From positions 186,001-250,000 of the forward strand of contig JAQZBP010000006.1 in assembly GCA_029237815.1 (NCBI GenBank): DNA of 64,000 nt, given 5' to 3'. A program made the translations under genes and the position numbers. Below, one piece after another: positions 61,826 to 64,000 of the stretch (positions within the stretch are counted from its first letter, which is position 1; every line of letters begins with the position of its first letter). The stretch comes from Moraxellaceae bacterium. GTDB taxonomy: Bacteria; Pseudomonadota; Gammaproteobacteria; Pseudomonadales; Moraxellaceae. The notes beneath the pieces were generated by a model. The model was given only the letters and a program-made list of their open reading frames with translations. It was not told where the DNA came from and made no database searches.

Positions 61826-62109
61826 ATTGGGTGTTGCTGGCGCCCCACGGTGATCGTCCCTTGCGCAGAAGGCCTGCCATTTTTAGCGGCCCGCCGTTCC
61901 TGCGGAGGCATGCATGGGGCGCCATGCTGAACGAGAGGAAAGCGTGGCAATTGTCCGCCCAGCGGGTACGCGCGGAGGCATCCGCTTCTTGCCGACCGTG
62001 GCTCGCAACGCTGCGCGCCTGTTGCCGTCCCGCGACAAGGGCCAGCTCTGCCGTTACTACAAATAGGCAACAGCAATCGCCCTTTGCCTTTTTATTCCTG
62101 TGCCAGATT
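61826..62109. other. Non-coding stretch upstream of the hemerythrin gene
   Basis: No credible gene. Locally AT-richer around 62050-62100 (ACTACAAATAGGCAACAG, CCTTTTTATTCC), which is probably the promoter area. The palindrome at 62110-62130 follows. Confidence 0.5.
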
Positions 62110-62130
62110 GGATTTGTGATCCGCAAATCC
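62110..62130. promoter_or_regulatory. Palindrome GGATTTG-N7-CAAATCC upstream of hemerythrin
   Basis: Two perfect 7-nt arms around a 7-nt spacer TGATCCG, only 6 bp before the ribosome binding site. A possible repressor operator or a 5'-leader hairpin. It does not match the FNR spacing (TTG-N8-CAA); here it is N7. Confidence 0.55.
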
Positions 62131-62145
62131 ATTCCGGAGGACATC

Positions 62146-62670
62146 ATGTTCCTGAAGGACCCGAAGGCGATTTCGCTGCTGAAGAAGGACCATCGCGCCG
62201 TCGACAAGCTCTTCCTGCAATACGAGGTGACGGAGAACCCGCAGGAGAAGGTGGACCTGGTACAGGAGATCTGCCAGGCGCTGATGGTGCATGCACACCT
62301 CGAGGAAAAGCTGTTCTATCCCGCGCTGCGCGGCAAGGTGAAGTCGAAGCTGCTGGACGAGGCCTTCGTGGAACATGACACGTTGAAGGACCTGATCTCC
62401 AAGATCGACGGCTGCGGCCCGGACGACGCCTTCTTCGATGCGCATGTGACGGTGCTGCGCGAGTACGTGCACCACCATGTACGCGAAGAGGAAAAGGACA
62501 TCATGCCGGAGGCGGAGGGCAGCAATGTCGACCTCGACGACCTTGGCGACCGTATTGAGGCGCTGAAGCTGCGCCTGGAATCGAAGATCGAGGAGCTGGG
62601 GCCGGAGACCGGCGACCACAACCGCGTGGAAGTGCTCCAGATGGATGGCCGCGGCATCCGCCATCACTGA
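62146..62670 (+). CDS. Hemerythrin-like (HHE) iron-binding protein
   Basis: 174 aa. Four-helix HHE domain with ligands LLKKDHRAVDKLF, MVHAHLEEKLFYPAL, FVEHDTLKDLI and YVHHHVREEEKDIMPEAE. Di-iron proteins of this kind bind O2 or NO or buffer iron and oxidative stress. GGAGG lies 5 nt before ATG 62146; upstream in-frame sequence is not part of the protein. It has an acidic C-terminal extension. Together with the MBL-fold protein at 29 kb it makes two di-iron proteins in the window. Confidence 0.92.
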   Translation: MFLKDPKAISLLKKDHRAVDKLFLQYEVTENPQEKVDLVQEICQALMVHAHLEEKLFYPALRGKVKSKLLDEAFVEHDTLKDLISKIDGCGPDDAFFDAHVTVLREYVHHHVREEEKDIMPEAEGSNVDLDDLGDRIEALKLRLESKIEELGPETGDHNRVEVLQMDGRGIRHH

Positions 62671-62712
62671 AGACGATCGCGGCGCAGCCTGGCGACTACT
62701 GCAGCAACACGA

Positions 62713-64000
62713 CTACTGCGGCAACAACAGCCACAGCCAGTCGCGCGCAAACCACGCCGCCGCGAGGAGCACCAGTAGCAGCCACGGCCACAGCGGCCGC
62801 TTGCCCGCATAAGGATCGCGCAGCGAGCGCTCGGAGCCCTGCGGCAGGGCCGCCACCTGCGTGAGCGCCCCACCGAAGCCGATGCTGAGGCGGGCTTGCG
62901 TGTTCACGGCCCAGCCATTGGCGTCCAGGATGGGCGCGAGGTTGCGGCGGCGCAGCTTGAACCAGGCGAGCAGCATGGACGGACCGGAGAGCAGCAGCAT
63001 GCCGCCGCCGATGGCCATCGGCATCTGCCACCACTTGAGCGCGAGGAAGCCGCCGACCACCGCGGCCAGCGCGGTGCCGATGGCGCCGATGGCAAGACCG
63101 ATGGCGGCGAACACCCCGGCGAACTTGGCGATATCGAACGGCGCCTTCGGGGCGGGTGCGACGGCCGCCGGCACGGATGCGACCGGCACCGCTGTCGCCT
63201 GCTGCGCGGTGGCGGTGACGCCGCCCATGGCGCTGGTCGTCGCGGACTGGTCGCTGTTCGCGGCGAATTTCTGGATCTGCTCGGAGATCATGCGGGCAAT
63301 GCGGCGGTAGGGCACCCAGAAGGCCTCGCGCACGCTGATGGCGTTCTGCGTCATGCGCACCACGCGCGCATCCCAGTCCCGGCCCTCGCGGTCGTAGAAG
63401 ACACCGTTGCGCCCGACCATGAGGTTGCCTTCCTCGCCGGCGGTCACCGCCGCCACGATATTCATCTTTTCGCGTTCGGCGCCGGCGGCCACGGTGCGGC
63501 GCTGGCACTCGCAGTAGAGCAGGAAGCTGCCGCTCGCCGCCGCCATCTTCGCGTGCTCGTCGATGCTTCCCACTTTCACCACGAGATCGCAGCTCTTGCC
63601 GTCGATGAACAGGCGGCCGGACTGGAACACGGCTTTCTCGCGCTGCGTGTAGAAATCGCGGAAAGAAATGAAATTATTGAGTAGCGGCAGCAGGTGCTGC
63701 TGGTAGCGCAGCAGGCGGTCGAGGTCGATCAGGTTGTCGGCCTCCTCGCTCACGGTGCGGTCGCGCGCGATCAGCGCCAGGAGCTGCTCGCGGCTGTCGC
63801 CTTCCACCATCCAGGCAAGGCGCTTCGGCTCCAGCTTTTCCAGCACCACGAGGGCGGGCTTTTCTGCCTGCCAGGCGAGATGCGGCGCGCACTTGTCGTT
63901 GATGGCGCGCCAGTCGGCCAGCGTCAGCGCCTCGCGCTCGCCCAGCAACGGCAGCACGACGCGCTCGCGCAACGCATCGATGGCGGCGCGCCACGCCGGA
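62713..64000 (-). CDS. Membrane protein of unknown function (5' end cut by window edge)
   Basis: The frame is open to the right edge without a start, so the N-terminus is missing (visible part about 428 residues). It begins WRAAIDALRERVVLPLLGEREALTLADWRAI. A soluble region follows, containing LFIDGKSCDLVVKVGSIDEHAKMAAASGSFLLYCECQRR, then an Ala/Pro linker, two transmembrane helices (FAGVFAAIGLAIGAIGTALAAVVGGFLAL, MPMAIGGGMLLLSGPSMLLAWF), and a final helix (PWLLLVLLAAAWFARDWLWLLLP). I recognise no family. Convergent with the hemerythrin gene. Confidence 0.78.
   Translation of the reverse strand, partial: PAWRAAIDALRERVVLPLLGEREALTLADWRAINDKCAPHLAWQAEKPALVVLEKLEPKRLAWMVEGDSREQLLALIARDRTVSEEADNLIDLDRLLRYQQHLLPLLNNFISFRDFYTQREKAVFQSGRLFIDGKSCDLVVKVGSIDEHAKMAAASGSFLLYCECQRRTVAAGAEREKMNIVAAVTAGEEGNLMVGRNGVFYDREGRDWDARVVRMTQNAISVREAFWVPYRRIARMISEQIQKFAANSDQSATTSAMGGVTATAQQATAVPVASVPAAVAPAPKAPFDIAKFAGVFAAIGLAIGAIGTALAAVVGGFLALKWWQMPMAIGGGMLLLSGPSMLLAWFKLRRRNLAPILDANGWAVNTQARLSIGFGGALTQVAALPQGSERSLRDPYAGKRPLWPWLLLVLLAAAWFARDWLWLLLPQ

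Noticed and set aside
59242-62076. 944-codon minus-strand open frame across the lipoprotein cluster
   Set aside because: Four plus-strand genes with lipoboxes and ribosome sites explain the region; the antisense product has no recognisable domains.
62110-62130. FNR/CRP-type box before hemerythrin
   Set aside because: TTG and CAA halves are separated by 7 nt, not 8, and the inner bases do not match either consensus.

Overview
The window is a GC-rich, gene-dense bacterial chromosome segment with no tRNA, rRNA, phage, insertion sequence or CRISPR array that I can see. Gene content and order point to a gammaproteobacterium with a Pseudomonas-like backbone: lptM-lysA-dapF-yigA(DUF484)-xerC-yigB beside cyaY; ubiK and comM beside glnK-amtB; glnL-glnG; argE-argA; cysQ-nudE-yrfG-hslR; and a D-2-hydroxyglutarate dehydrogenase gene divergent from serA. 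I do not assign a genus. Both ends cut genes: a MerR-type regulator on the left and an unrecognised membrane protein on the right.

Layout. 0-5.6 kb holds two GlnK-AmtB modules on the minus strand; the first also carries a TorF-like outer-membrane protein. Each module has its own sigma-54 -24/-12 promoter, and the first has a good NtrC enhancer. 5.6-8.4 kb: ubiK, comM and ompW with an FNR/ANR box. 8.4-14 kb: recombination and lysine-biosynthesis block plus cyaY. 14-21.7 kb: a small beta-barrel, rimO, glnL-glnG (the regulators expected to act on the promoters at the left end), a sigma/anti-sigma operon, and trmL. 21.7-27.4 kb: two stress-type proteins, a hexanucleotide repeat, and a second sigma operon led by a vWA lipoprotein. 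27.4-30.5 kb: holin-like membrane protein, fatty acid desaturase, an FNR-boxed di-iron MBL-fold protein, and a TPM-domain protein. 30.7-35.2 kb: argE, argA and an ilvD broken by an internal deletion with frameshift. 35.3-42.4 kb: a PhnD-like binding protein and two large hybrid sensor kinases. 42.5-49.7 kb: CoA-binding protein, a methyltransferase/ATP-grasp/2OG-oxygenase group, rlmJ, and cysQ-nudE-yrfG-hslR. 49.8-58 kb: FAH hydrolase, DsbA-like isomerase with a 34-codon upstream membrane ORF, D2HGDH/serA, an unknown polytopic membrane protein, a beta-barrel, and an APC transporter. 58.2-64 kb: the CsgG-like/COG3014/YcfL/LpoB envelope lipoprotein cluster, a hemerythrin, and a truncated membrane protein.

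Connecting themes. Nitrogen control: NtrBC at 16.4-18.9 kb with two sigma-54 ammonium-uptake units. Oxygen control: near-identical FNR/ANR boxes before ompW and the MBL protein, where the box also settles the start codon. Envelope sensing: two separate sigma/anti-sigma operons and a binding-protein/hybrid-kinase array. The most notable single anomalies are the broken ilvD, the ATP-grasp/methyltransferase/oxygenase group, the repeat upstream of the vWA-sigma operon, and a 26-bp-stem hairpin at 51.5 kb.
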